Origin: Fasciola hepatica
Lineage: Eukaryota > Platyhelminthes > Trematoda > Plagiorchiida > Fasciolidae
Reading direction: 5' to 3'
Assembly: GCA_948099385.1 (NCBI GenBank)
Contig: CANUEZ040000103.1
Coordinates: 7,674,501 to 7,738,500, forward strand
DNA length: 64,000 nt
In this document: positions 22,472 through 33,135 of the stretch, one piece after another
How the letters are laid out: the number at the start of each line of letters is the position of its first letter
Numbering within the stretch: the first letter of the stretch is position 1
Program-made: the position numbers and the translations under genes
The notes under the pieces: model-generated
What the model saw: only the letters and a program-made list of their open reading frames with translations
Database searches by the model: none
Told to the model about the DNA's origin: nothing

Positions 22472-25400
22472 ATGCAAATTTGTTCAATATTCTGGATAGA
22501 ATACTCCTCTCAACTGCCAAGATTTTATTATTATAGGCTTACAGCTTGCATTTGCAAACGATGCTACTGCTGCACACTCTGCAAAACTTCACAGAGAAAT
22601 ATATGTCCCCTCCTGTCTCAGTTTAAAACTGAAGTTGCTGCCAAGGAATTTATCAGCCGACAGTATTTTGTCGCTGCTAATACAGAATTCAAGAGGACGA
22701 GGATGCCTCTGGATAAAACCCCTCTGGGAAGAGGGGTTCACAAAATCCACGACAAAGATCATAGCCTTGATAAATATTGAGCCAATAGTCCCTCTCAGCA
22801 GCTCAATTTAACAAGCTTCGGCCATCGTGCGGAGGCTTCTTATGTAGTTGGTCGCAAAATAGCTGCTGATCTAGATAATTCGCCAGTCTCCACTCCATCT
22901 GAGCCGCGTCGCAAGCCTCAAACTTACAGAATGGTCCTGATGAAATGGTCCAACTTACTATGTTTCCCGACGTCCACAGACCTGATAAAAGTCCCCCTGA
23001 ATCCAGGACCAGTAACAAATTATCATACAAAAACCCGAATGACGTGATTCCTTAGACTAGATTGAGGGGTGCCTGGTCAAACTTACTAACTACTTCCACA
23101 GCATATTGTTCAAGAAACGAAAGCCAACCTTTGCAGGAATCCAAAATCAAACACCGGTTCGGGAAAACATCCCAATACCTTAAATCAAATCAGTAATCCC
23201 TCAGCGGTCCATGACAGAACTAGTCATTCTTTGCAAACCTCAGAAAGGAGCTGGACTAAATGTAATTACACCGATATCCGCAATGAATTCAAAACTAAGT
23301 AGAGTAACTTCGTCGGCAAAATCAGTCATCACACCTCAGGACCCGGGCCTCGCTCTTCGCTCCCAATCAGTCTTTCGTTTCCAGGTGTAGTGAAACATAA
23401 CAACACCTAATCTAACCACGAAAATGGAAGTCTCGGAAAGACTATTCAGATAGTTTTGCCATCACCTTATCCAAATGCATTAACGGTTGAATACTTACGT
23501 CCCACCCAACCACACCATACATCCTGTTCCCTATTTCCCAAATAGTCGTGAGCTTTCGGACTCAATGCCACCCTATCCAAATTTGCCTTTTTTCGTTTCT
23601 TCTAAATGTCTCACCTGCCATACCATCTCTCCCCACATCAGCCTACAGTCCGCCAGTGGCCTTAATTTCTTCAAATCTGGCAGTCAACTTTAGGGGCCAT
23701 ATATTCAATATACGTCGTGGCCATGATGATGATAATTTTGCAATTGCACTTTTGAACGCTCGCTCCCTTGTGACCAAACTTGCATCCGTCCGCTCCTTTG
23801 CGCTGCAATCTCACCTTGATGTGATCCTCGCAACTGAAACTTGGCTTACCGATAAAACACCCCTCCGACAGATCTCCATACCAGGTTATAATATGTTCGC
23901 TACGGAAAAATCTGAGAGAGATGGTGGTGGATGTCTTGCTTATAGTAAGAACTGTCTTGTAACACACTTACTCCAACTTCCTGTATTTGATAGGGTCCAA
24001 GACTGTGTTTGGATCCCTATACCACGGCTTCAAGGACAGCTCGTCGCTGGCTGTGTTTACTGCACGCTGGGCTGCAACACGGGTCACGTAAATACAACCA
24101 CCGATGCATTCTGTCACATAGCTGAAATCCTGCACGCTGCTGAAATCGTCGCAGGGACTTCAACCTCCCTAACACTTGTTGGACAAACCTGAAATCTTCT
24201 ACGAAATTATGTATTTTTATGTCATGTATCCGTGCAGGCGGATGGAAGCAACACGTAACATCACCCACCAGAGGGAACAATATTCTTGATTTTATCTTCA
24301 CTTTAGGCCTCCGGGATATAAAGACAAATGTCCTTAGCCACTTTCCTGGTTGTGATCATAATGTCATAACATGTGAATACTCAGTTCAACCGCGTCACCC
24401 CGAAGGACCTCGAAATCGGAAATCTTTTCGAAATGCAAATGGGACATTTTACCCGCTATCCTGATTAGTCAGACCTGGGATCAATTCTCCTTGACATTTG
24501 ATCCTCAGCTGGCATCGGGCGTGACTTACCGTAACTTATTCTACTATCCAAACGTCATTTCTCCCGAGATAGTCGAAGTCAGTGTGAGAAAAACCTGCAG
24601 GCAACAAAAAATGTAACGTGTATCTGAGAAGCTGCAACTTGCCTACGAAAGGATCAACGACCTCTCTATCTTCCTCTGCCTAAGCCACTTCTCACGCCAG
24701 CTACTAAGCGAAAAGGAGGACAAGCTGGAAAAGCATGAACTGTACGCTCTCAACCAGCCGAATAAAGTAGTCCACCTCTCAGGGCTTATTGAAACTCAGA
24801 ACATCCACTGTACAACCAAAATACCATATTTTCTCCTATCGGAGAACTCTAGTATTAGATCACTGCAGTTAATTGCTAGGGCGTTCAATGATTTCTTTAA
24901 TTCTACCTTCATAAAAGACAACAATAGTCGAACCCAGGATCTCACCTCATTGACTGCCGATACCTTATCAACCGTAGTATTCCCATCTAACGAAGTCAGA
25001 AGCTGCTAAATACCACCTTGCCTCCGGCCCTCCCTGGACCCGATGGTATCCCTCTAACAATGTTTCATCTTGGCGGCCCGGACATTGTTATGCTTACGCT
25101 GATTTTATTTAACGCCTCCATGTGACAAATCATTTTCCCATCGCAGTGGAAAACATCCGTTAACATCCCTCTTCAGGAGAAGGGTGCCTAACATGACCCT
25201 GCTAATTACCGCCCTTCAACCACACTCCCATTATATCTACGATAGTGGAACGAGTAGATACGGATAAGATTGTCCATTTCATTCTTATCTGTGGGTTATT
25301 AAATAAGAACCAACACGGGTTCCTAAATTCTAGATCGTGTCTTACCTGCAAACTTCATTTTTTTAATATAATCACAACGTCGGCTGAATCTGGAAAGTCA

Positions 25401-26600
25401 TTTATCGTTATCTACGTTTATATGACAAAAGCTTTTAATCGCATGCCTCATGCTCGGCTGCTAACCAAGGTTAAGTCTTACGTCATCACAGATGCGCTCT
25501 TTGCTTAGTTTTCATCCAACCTTAGCATGCGATTGCAAGCAGTAAACATCAAGGGTGGTCTACCATAACCCCAGCCAGTCACAAGTGGTGTTATACCAAG
25601 CAGTGCGTTCGGCCCACTTTCATTTCTTCTCTACATCAACGGAGTATTCGAAGAAACACGCCATGGCACGGCGTTTCTATTGGTCAATGATACCAAAATT
25701 GTCCATTTCTTTAAACCCCATACCCTAACCTATACCCTCACCGAAATAACTGGTGATCAGAACGCTCTTAACATATGGTACAACACTTGGAAAATGAGTT
25801 TTTCCGCTGCTAAGACTGCCATTCTCACGTATAAAAGTTACTTCCTCCTAAATCCCTCACCTTAGCGGTTCGTACATTCCTATTGCTTCGTTAGTACGAG
25901 ATCTCAGCTCACAGTACTCCTTCACCTTTACCTTCCGAGAACAAGCCGCCTCCCAGGTGGCCAAGACTAAGAGAACTATAGCCCTTATCTGTAGAACTAT
26001 TAGAATACACTGTAGCAACCTCTTGATCTTTAAATCCCGCGCCAGACCGCAGCCCGAGTACTGCCCTCTGGTATACACTCTTAAACGTAAACCTGGTAGA
26101 CTCGCCATCGAAAAACTTCAGCAATCCTTCAGAAACCAATTACTCGGCTCATCATTTCTCTTGAAATGAAAGAGAGATGTGAGCTACTGAAAATCGAACC
26201 CTTGTGGCTACGACGTACGAAACTCAATCTTTGTCTTCTATTCAACCCCCCACATTCTAGACCGCATACGCCCATCACTGATCTGTGTTTCGCTCAAGAC
26301 GCACCCTATCCTCTTCGTAATTGAACTCATACTACTGAATTTCCTTATTCCAGGACAAACCTTAAAGGAAGGTTCCTCATCACCGCCTATTCCCGTATTT
26401 CGAGCAAACTCTCTGAAGACATTCAGGCCTGCCAGTCACAAGACCGATCAGAAATTGTCCTTACAAAATATCTTTATGTCGCCAAAGTACTACAATTAAC
26501 CCATAGATGCACCACGATGGAACAAGCTTATGAGGGTTACCTAGATTTTTGAATAAATAAGAAAGCATGACCTGGCTAACATACTTCGCAAATCCGACAT
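22472..26600 (+). mobile_element. Third CR1/jockey-like non-LTR element, decayed
   Basis: Single-copy in the window. A basic 102-codon piece (22472-22780) and broken frames to about 23480 probably derive from ORF1. The endonuclease is clearest (23548-24192: ALLNARSLVTKL, ILATETWLT, IPGYNMF, GGGCLAY), continuing in another frame to 24464 (NNILDFIF, then CDHN in place of the usual SDH). RT remnants run from about 24980 (PGPDGIP) through 25245-25508 (HGFLNSRSC; the catalytic motif A reads YMTKAFN, with Asp lost), the VND..I active-site remnant near 25685, and the RPQPEY..LVYT block near 26045. Stops and frameshifts are frequent. It is clearly inactive. Confidence 0.85.
23548..24192 (+). pseudogene. 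Endonuclease domain of the third CR1-like element
   Basis: A 214-codon open frame carrying the N-terminal two thirds of an exonuclease-endonuclease-phosphatase domain. It has the LNARSL motif near residue 70 and the catalytic Glu in ATETWL near residue 98, then the IPGY and GGGCLAY strands. The frame is lost after residue 214, and the remaining C-terminal part is in a different frame at 24219-24464. Confidence 0.8.
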
Positions 26601-26687
26601 CACCTAGCCCATATACCTTCTCCATCGCCAGATTCCATCACGACGAAACTGCACCTTGACGTGGTGTGATGGCTTGCGCGCCTCTAT
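26601..26687 (+). mobile_element. Probable 5' piece of the RTE element, upstream of the Gypsy insertion
   Basis: The Gypsy element is flanked by CTAT on both sides (26684-26687 and 31385-31388), so the sequence before 26688 and after 31388 was once contiguous. The joined sequence leads directly into the RTE 5' UTR, so the bases just before 26688 (CGTGGTGTGATGGCTTGCG and neighbours) are probably the RTE 5' end. Where the CR1-like tail stops and RTE starts cannot be fixed without other copies. Confidence 0.5.
26684..26687 (+). repeat. Target-site duplication, left
   Basis: CTAT immediately before the 5' LTR, matched by CTAT at 31385-31388 immediately after the 3' LTR. Confidence 0.85.
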
Positions 26688-27129
26688 TGTAACAGGGAAT
26701 GCTGGGGCCAGGGAACGGCGTAAACATCAAGGCGAACGAACGAACCAAACAAGGGCCACAGACAAGAGAACAGGTGGCGAATATGTCGGAGGCGTCCCGA
26801 AGCAGGCAAAAAGAAGCACACAGACGACCAGAGAGGAAGCAGCGGGACCTCCGGCAACCAGCAAGATAGCTCAGGTGAAGGGCTGCCGATCGAGCCGTCA
26901 ACTGAGACAGTCGGACCAACCGAAGGGAAATGACGGGCAAGAGAAGCAAGCCATCGGCCACAGGCAAATGGACAGAATGCAGCCGAAGCGCTCAAGCAGC
27001 GACAATAGCAATCTTGGTGCCGCGCAGTCTGGAAAAAAGCCTATATAAGCGACTGTATGTGTGCCATGACTCGACTTGTGTGACCGTGGGAATACAAGTA
27101 TCCTGCCGTGCGTTGTCGTCCTTGTTACA
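26688..27129 (+). repeat. 5' LTR of the intact Gypsy element
   Basis: 442 bp, bounded by TG and CA, with a TATATAA box at 27042-27048, so the transcript should start roughly 30 bp further on. It is identical by eye to the 3' LTR except position 27127 (A here, T at 31382). Confidence 0.95.
27042..27048 (+). promoter_or_regulatory. TATA box of the Gypsy 5' LTR
   Basis: TATATAA in a CC...GC context about 80 bp before the LTR end. The decayed relative has TATATA in the matching place (about 47622). The copy in the 3' LTR is at 31297-31303. Confidence 0.75.
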
Positions 27130-27130
27130 T

Positions 27131-27142
27131 TGGTGCCGTGAC
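27131..27142 (+). promoter_or_regulatory. Primer binding site, tRNA-His type
   Basis: TGGTGCCGTGAC, starting two bases after the LTR. It is complementary over 12 bases to the 3' end of animal tRNA-His (…GTCACGGCA plus CCA, from general knowledge of that tRNA). The decayed relative carries TGGGTGCCATGACC at the same position. Confidence 0.8.
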
Positions 27143-27154
27143 CACGCTCACGTG

Positions 27155-30100
27155 ATGAAGTTTCCCTGGCCTGTTGCGTTCGCGGATGGGGATGTGGAGG
27201 AATGGATCACGGATTTTGAAAGGATAGCGGCATGCAACGGAGTGAAAGGAGACACACCTTTGTTGGCGGCGCTTGGGGCACTGCTGACTGGGCGTGCCAA
27301 GGCGGTGTATGATCTGAAGATGGGGGGAAAAACAAGCCCCACTTATCGGGAGGTCCGTGCGGGGCTGGTGAAGGAGTTCACACAGGAAGGTGATCGGCAG
27401 AAAGCAATGGACCGATTCAGTACGGCTCGTTATGACAGCACCCAAGACCCAGTCGTTCATTATCAGTACCTGTTGCGCCAACTATCGATCGGGCTGCCCG
27501 AGGCAAGTGGCGTAACTAGGGCACGCCTTGTTCGTGATCGTTTCGTTCAAAGCATGGCCCCGGATGTCCAAGGCAGGTTGAGAATGGCGATTGCGTGCGG
27601 CGTGAATGATACAGAACGCCTGTTTATGATTGTTCGTGCAGCCCACGAAGAAGTGACAGTTTCCCGATTAGAGCAATCGGATTTGGAGTCCACGTTGCAG
27701 AAGATGAGCGAGGAAATCGCACAATTAAAACTGGAACTCAATCGACAAACACAACGCAATAATGACGCAATGACGCATGGAACACGAAGGAGGTGTTTTG
27801 CATGTGGCAAGGTAGGACATTTCGCCCGATTTTGTCCAGAAAAACGCCTCTCGTCTTGCTTTTCTTTATCTACATTCAAGTCGAGGGGGGTGCCTATGGT
27901 TGAGATCAGAATTGGGGGCGAACGTAAAATTGCAGTCGTAGATACGGGGGCTGGGGTATCTGTGACACCTCGCGTTGAGGGAATCGTAGTGAGGCCATGC
28001 GAAATACGAGTGCGTGCAGTCGGAGGAGAGGCTCTGAGAGTAGCGGGAAAGCAGCAGCTAACGGTTCAGATCGGCGACGTTCGTGTGACGCATGAGATGT
28101 TACTGGTTGAAGGGGTCGCCGAGACAATCGTAGGGGTTGATCTGTTGGAACGCGTAGGAGCAAAAATTGATTTCGAAGCTCATCGAATGCGGGTTGGGGA
28201 GGAGGATGTCGAGCTGCAATCCCGCTGGGGCCGGCTGAACCGCGTTGGTATCGTAAAAACTTCCTCGGTTCCAGGTTGTCCAGTCCCGTGTGTCAGACAG
28301 TGTCTCGAGAGGTATGCGGAGTTGTTTTCGACACCAGATGATGAGTACGGCTTTTGCGATTGGCAAGAACACAGGATCAATTTGGTGCCGGGTGCGGTAT
28401 GCAAACCAGTGTATCGGAGGCTGCCGTGGAAAGTCGTACCGGAAGTTGAGAAGCAGGTTCGGGACATGCTGTCGAAGGGAATAATTCAGGAAAGCACTAG
28501 CCCGTATTCCTCACCAGTGTTGTTAACGCGGAAATCGGATGGGACGTATAGATTTTGCGTTGACTTCCGGGAACTGAACCGCGTCACAATCAAGGATGCG
28601 TTCCCAATGCCATTAACCGAGGAGATATTTGAGCAGCTTCATGACGCGAAGGTGCTGTCGTTAATCGACTTGAGGTCGGGCTATTGGCAGCTGCCGGTGC
28701 TCGTGAGCGACAGAGAGAAAACAGCGTTCTGTGTCAACGGGAAGCAGTATGAGTTCCTGCGGATGCCTTTTGGGTTGTGTAACGCACCGGCTACTTTCAG
28801 GCGTTTGCTGCTCCAGGTACTGGAGAGCCTGGATGGTGTTGTGGTGTATGGGGATGATATTGTGGTATTTTCGAGGACAATTGACGGGCATGTGTCCAGA
28901 TTAAGCGCAGTCCTAGAGAGAATCAAATCGGCGGGTTTGAAGTTGAGTGCAAAGAAGTGCCAGATAGCGCGTGACAAAATCGTTTGTTTGGGACATATTG
29001 TTGGAGGAGGAAAACTGCAACCCCTACCCGAGAAAGCGGAGACGATTAGGGGTTTCCCCTCGCCAAAATCAAAGCGCCAACTGAGATCCTTCCTTGGCTT
29101 GGTCGGCTATGACGCCAAGTTTGTGCCAAATTTTGCCCAGAAAGCTGGTGTCCTGTTTCAACTACTGAGGAAGGATAAGAAATTCGAGTGGACGTCAGAT
29201 ACGGAGGCGGCGTTCAGGAAACTCAAGGAAAGTGCAACAAACCCTCGAAACTGTTTGACAATACCAAAGCCGCATGAGAGATTCACCGTAGCTGTGGATG
29301 CCAGTGACGTCGGAATTGGCGCAGTATTGTCACAACCGTCTGGAGTGATCGAGTACGCCAGTCGACTGCTCACAAGTGCCGAGAGGAAATACTCCACCAC
29401 GGAAAAGGAATGCTTAGCAATCGTGTGGGCACTGGAAAAGTGGAGAACATATCTGATTGCTACTAACTTCTGTATCAAAACGGATCACAAGCCATTGACG
29501 TGGTTGATGACAACAAGAGATCCAAGAGGGAGGTTGGCACGGTGGGCGTACCGCCTGCAAGAATTCACCTTTACAATCGAGCATGTTAGCGGACGAGAAA
29601 ACGAAATACCTGACGCATTATCCCGCCCGATCCCAGACGACCAACTGCCGGCGGAGGCGATCCCAGTGAATCGGCTAATGTCAAATGAGGGTGTTTTCAG
29701 CCACCAAAGAAATGACAGTCTGGTGCGGACGGTTTGTTCACATCTTCAAGCCAAAACAAGACCAGACGGGAGCTCACCTGCACTGCGCGACCTACTAAAA
29801 ATTTGGGAGCGATTGCATGCGGAAGATGGCAAGCTGTTCGTTGACGTTGATGTGGGACAGGGTCTGCGACCCAGACGACTGCCTTTTGTTCCCGAGGCCG
29901 TACGTGAGCAGGCAATACAGCTAGCGCACGACAGTGCTCACATAGGACAACAACGAGTCTTCGAATTGTTGCGGCGCAGAGTCTTCTGGCCCACGATGCG
30001 GCACGACGTTGACGACTACATACGAACTTGCCCCGATTGTCAACGGAACCGGGAGCACGCAACAGCTACACCGCCAATGCAGCCCATAGAAGCACAGCGA

Positions 30101-31303
30101 GTCTTTCAAAGCTGGGGTTTGGACATTTTTGGTCCTTTACCTGTGAGTGTTACTGGAAACCGGTACATCATGACAATGGTTGACCACGTGTCTCGCTGGG
30201 TGGAAGCAATCCCGATACCGGATCAAACAGGCGATACGGTCTCTCGAGTGTTTGTCGATAATGTGGTGGCGCGATTTGGTGTACCAGAAACGGTCATCAC
30301 TGACCAGGGTCCCTGCTTCGAATCGAAGAAATTTCGAGACATGTTGGAACAATGGAGGATCCGGCGAATACGAACGTCGCCTTACCACCCCCAGGCAAAC
30401 GGAATGACGGAAAGATTCAACAGAACGCTGAAGGAGTGGCTAAATAACCACGGAAGTGATTGGCAAGAAGGACTGTCGGAGATATTACTCAGTTACCGCG
30501 CAACGAGCCATTCAACAATGGGGACGACACCGTTTGAACTGGTTTTTGGGCAGGAACCTAGAACGCGACTGGATGTGTGGCTCAACATGAAGAATGATAA
30601 ACCTCTGACAACCCGCGAGCGGAGGCATCTAGAGAAAGTGGCCGTACAACAGACAAGAATTGCTCAGAGTCGTAACAAGGCAAGGTACGATAGACGGAAC
30701 CAAACACAGAAATGGGATCCGTTCATGTCCGGACAGCTGGTAAAAGTAAGGAATCGTAACAGACCCGCAGTGGCCGGTCCGGGGGCTAGCAAGTTCCACA
30801 AACGATGGAGTGGACCCTACACCGTATTGGAGAGGAAGAATTCCAGTTTCAAAATCGATCAAGGACCACGAGGCAAATGGGTGAACGGATGCGACTTGGC
30901 ACCCTGGCACGTCCGGACCGAATGTTTTAAAGGAAGGGCGAGTGTAACAGGGAATGCTGGGGCCAGGGAACGGCGTAAACATCAAGGCGAACGAACGAAC
31001 CAAACAAGGGCCACAGACAAGAGAACAGGTGGCGAATATGTCGGAGGCGTCCCGAAGCAGGCAAAAAGAAGCACACAGACGACCAGAGAGGAAGCAGCGG
31101 GACCTCCGGCAACCAGCAAGATAGCTCAGGTGAAGGGCTGCCGATCGAGCCGTCAACTGAGACAGTCGGACCAACCGAAGGGAAATGACGGGCAAGAGAA
31201 GCAAGCCATCGGCCACAGGCAAATGGACAGAATGCAGCCGAAGCGCTCAAGCAGCGACAATAGCAATCTTGGTGCCGCGCAGTCTGGAAAAAAGCCTATA
31301 TAA
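27155..31303 (+). CDS. gag-pol: Gag-Pol polyprotein of the Ty3/Gypsy element
   Basis: 1382 residues from the first ATG after the primer site; the frame is also open upstream into the LTR, but that part lies before the transcript start. Gag comes first, ending with a CCHC zinc knuckle at residues 214-227. An aspartic protease follows with DTGA at 263. RT has FCVDFRELNR (Asp at 470), SLIDL (catalytic Asp 505) and YGDD (565-568). RNase H has the VDAS Asp at 715. Integrase has an HHCC zinc site (His 925, His 929, CPDC 959-962), a D-D-35-E core (990, 1050, 1086) and a GPY motif at 1220. Gag and Pol share one frame with no shift. The last about 119 residues, Arg/Lys/Gln-rich, are encoded by the 3' LTR U3 and end at a TAA within the TATA box. 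There is no break anywhere. Confidence 0.96.
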   Translation: MKFPWPVAFADGDVEEWITDFERIAACNGVKGDTPLLAALGALLTGRAKAVYDLKMGGKTSPTYREVRAGLVKEFTQEGDRQKAMDRFSTARYDSTQDPVVHYQYLLRQLSIGLPEASGVTRARLVRDRFVQSMAPDVQGRLRMAIACGVNDTERLFMIVRAAHEEVTVSRLEQSDLESTLQKMSEEIAQLKLELNRQTQRNNDAMTHGTRRRCFACGKVGHFARFCPEKRLSSCFSLSTFKSRGVPMVEIRIGGERKIAVVDTGAGVSVTPRVEGIVVRPCEIRVRAVGGEALRVAGKQQLTVQIGDVRVTHEMLLVEGVAETIVGVDLLERVGAKIDFEAHRMRVGEEDVELQSRWGRLNRVGIVKTSSVPGCPVPCVRQCLERYAELFSTPDDEYGFCDWQEHRINLVPGAVCKPVYRRLPWKVVPEVEKQVRDMLSKGIIQESTSPYSSPVLLTRKSDGTYRFCVDFRELNRVTIKDAFPMPLTEEIFEQLHDAKVLSLIDLRSGYWQLPVLVSDREKTAFCVNGKQYEFLRMPFGLCNAPATFRRLLLQVLESLDGVVVYGDDIVVFSRTIDGHVSRLSAVLERIKSAGLKLSAKKCQIARDKIVCLGHIVGGGKLQPLPEKAETIRGFPSPKSKRQLRSFLGLVGYDAKFVPNFAQKAGVLFQLLRKDKKFEWTSDTEAAFRKLKESATNPRNCLTIPKPHERFTVAVDASDVGIGAVLSQPSGVIEYASRLLTSAERKYSTTEKECLAIVWALEKWRTYLIATNFCIKTDHKPLTWLMTTRDPRGRLARWAYRLQEFTFTIEHVSGRENEIPDALSRPIPDDQLPAEAIPVNRLMSNEGVFSHQRNDSLVRTVCSHLQAKTRPDGSSPALRDLLKIWERLHAEDGKLFVDVDVGQGLRPRRLPFVPEAVREQAIQLAHDSAHIGQQRVFELLRRRVFWPTMRHDVDDYIRTCPDCQRNREHATATPPMQPIEAQRVFQSWGLDIFGPLPVSVTGNRYIMTMVDHVSRWVEAIPIPDQTGDTVSRVFVDNVVARFGVPETVITDQGPCFESKKFRDMLEQWRIRRIRTSPYHPQANGMTERFNRTLKEWLNNHGSDWQEGLSEILLSYRATSHSTMGTTPFELVFGQEPRTRLDVWLNMKNDKPLTTRERRHLEKVAVQQTRIAQSRNKARYDRRNQTQKWDPFMSGQLVKVRNRNRPAVAGPGASKFHKRWSGPYTVLERKNSSFKIDQGPRGKWVNGCDLAPWHVRTECFKGRASVTGNAGARERRKHQGERTNQTRATDKRTGGEYVGGVPKQAKRSTQTTREEAAGPPATSKIAQVKGCRSSRQLRQSDQPKGNDGQEKQAIGHRQMDRMQPKRSSSDNSNLGAAQSGKKPI
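30929..30938 (+). promoter_or_regulatory. Polypurine tract of the Gypsy element
   Basis: AAAGGAAGGG ending four bases before the 3' LTR; primes plus-strand synthesis. It lies within the Gag-Pol coding frame. Confidence 0.7.
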
Positions 31304-31384
31304 GCGACTGTATGTGTGCCATGACTCGACTTGTGTGACCGTGGGAATACAAGTATCCTGCCGTGCGTTGTCGTCCTTGTTTCA
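30943..31384 (+). repeat. 3' LTR of the intact Gypsy element
   Basis: 442 bp. The Gag-Pol frame runs through its first 360 bases and stops inside the TATATAA box (31297-31303). The terminal sequence is TTTCA rather than the 5' LTR's TTACA. Confidence 0.95.
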
Positions 31385-31388
31385 CTAT
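31385..31388 (+). repeat. Target-site duplication, right
   Basis: CTAT immediately after the 3' LTR, matching 26684-26687. Confidence 0.85.
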
Positions 31389-31857
31389 GACCCAAAGAGC
31401 TCTACAGGATGGCTTTAAGCCTGAGATGCAATCATACTTGACAGGTCGATGGGTAGAGGCCGGACAAAGTCCAGTCTCTTGGCCCTCCACGTTGGGGGTT
31501 GATTTGAGCTAGCAACTCAAACGGCAGAATCAGTGGAAGAATAATTGATCCAAGCAAATGGGCTTCCACTAAGTCATCCCGCTGCCTTGCGGATGGGTTC
31601 TTGTTAGAACTGAAGGCTTTCGATGAGGACCCTAATCGTTCTCCTGCTTTGTGGCTGGACACCCTAGCAGTACCCGTCCAACATCTCCCATGAACTGCAC
31701 AGATACAAAGAATTCCATACTGCATCGGTCGTCGCGCAGGATAATCAGGACCGCTCTGCCCATTGCATCGAGCGGGGTGGGTAGTGATAAGTGAACTGCT
31801 GCTCAGAGTTCCCTCTCTTTTACTCAACCTTTATCTTCTGTACCTAACCACCCCTCT

Positions 31858-33135
31858 TTGCCCTATCTGTCCATCCATAGTGCTCCCACTGATAACACGG
31901 TCGATACTCGCAACGATTCACTGTCAAATAGTATCGGGAATAATCCTCTGTCTGGTAACCCACATTTTCTCAAGCCCCGTCAGCCTCTGAATCTCGGCTC
32001 CTTCAACGTGCGTACACTCATGCAGGCCGGTCATCAGGCGTACCTAGCGCTCACAATAGATTCTCTGAAGACTGATGTCTGCTGCTTGAGTGGAACGCGT
32101 ACACAGGATTCGAGCAGTGTAATTCAACTGAGTGCTCCTGGTATTTCATCGAGGTATTTTCTACTCACTTCAGGAGACGAGGTAGCTCGAGCTGCTGGTC
32201 AACGTGGTGTAGGAATAGTCTTGGCTGACAAGGCTGAGGCTGCCCTTTTAGACTGGATTCCTGTTAACAGTCGTTTATGTGCTGTGAGACTCCAAGGGTC
32301 AGTCGGTGTTCGAAAGGATGGTTGTGTTAACCGCAATTCGTTTGTGATCTCGGCGTACGCCCCAACGGACTGCAGCTCAGACTTGCAGAAAGATGAGTTC
32401 TATGATGTCCTCGCCACCTTCGTTCGCAGCAGTAAAGGTTCTGACATTGTAGTGCTAGCTGGTGGCTTCAATGCACGAGTTGGCAAACTTAGTGTGTCAG
32501 AAGCCTGTTTAGGTGGGCGCTGTGCTGAGCATACAGATATCGGGGAAAGGCTTCTCCAGTTTTGTGCAGACAATAGATTGTTTTTGTCTAGCACCAATTT
32601 CCGACACAGTTCGCGTCACACAGCGACATGGCGCTCTAACTCTTCAGTTACTTTCAGTCAAATTGTTCATATAACCGTAAGCTACCGGTGGCGCAGTTCT
32701 GTTCAGAACTGTAGATCTTACTGGTTTACGTGCGTAGAGTCGGACCATGCATTAGTTTTATTGCGATTATCTCTCCAGCCCCCTGATCATCGTCGCAAAC
32801 CTCAAACCCGATTAGCAGTACAACGTTTGTGTGATCCAGAATCACGCACCCGTTACGAGCAGAAATTAGCACATGAGCTAGGATCTACGACGAACAGTAA
32901 TGCAGATGAGCATTGGGCTCATATTAAACAGGCGATGCACGTTGCAGCAGGTTTCCCCTGTGGTCCTAGATCCGTTGTCCATCAAAGACACTGGATCTCG
33001 CAAGAGTCACTGAGTATAATGGAGCAAAAGCGTCGGCTCTCGAACCGTAAGGAGATGAATAAATGCGGAGAAAGCTACAAAGGCAAGTTACGAAAAGCCT
33101 CAAGAAATATCGCGACAACTGGTGGGTCAAGGTAG
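31858..33135 (+). pseudogene. RTE endonuclease and linker region
   Basis: A 425-codon open frame. The exonuclease-endonuclease-phosphatase fold is evident: LGSFNVRTL, then LSGTRTQD, FVISAYAPT, AGGFNARVG and SDHALVLL. In functional members the second motif carries a catalytic Glu (SETR) and the fourth an Asp (GDFNA). Here they are Gly at codon 32092-32094 and Gly at 32464-32466, each one A-to-G change from the expected codon. The SDH His is retained. The frame ends at TAG 33133, but the linker continues in another frame from 33063, so there is also a frameshift. Confidence 0.88.

Larger units (their letters stand above)
26688..31384 (+). mobile_element. Intact, young Ty3/Gypsy LTR retrotransposon
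   Basis: 4697 bp, complete. It has 442-bp LTRs at 26688-27129 and 30943-31384, both starting TGTAAC and ending CA, differing at only one base that I can see (TTACA against TTTCA at the end). A 4-bp CTAT duplication flanks it. The primer binding site at 27131 is complementary to the end of tRNA-His, and a purine tract lies just before the 3' LTR. One uninterrupted frame encodes Gag, protease, RT, RNase H and integrase with all catalytic motifs. There is no envelope-like ORF and no chromodomain. It interrupts the RTE 5' region. It looks recently inserted and potentially competent, although activity cannot be judged from sequence alone. Confidence 0.97.

Noticed and set aside
26930..27154. Start of the Gag-Pol frame at the upstream ATG inside the 5' LTR
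   Set aside because: It lies before the TATA box and the expected transcript start. The first ATG after the primer site (27155) matches the Gag start of the decayed relative.
29697..31250. Long antisense ORFs over the Gypsy element (for example 30629-31222 minus, 197 codons)
   Set aside because: They are shadows of the real plus-strand frame, and the LTR part recurs at 26638-26967. No family resemblance.
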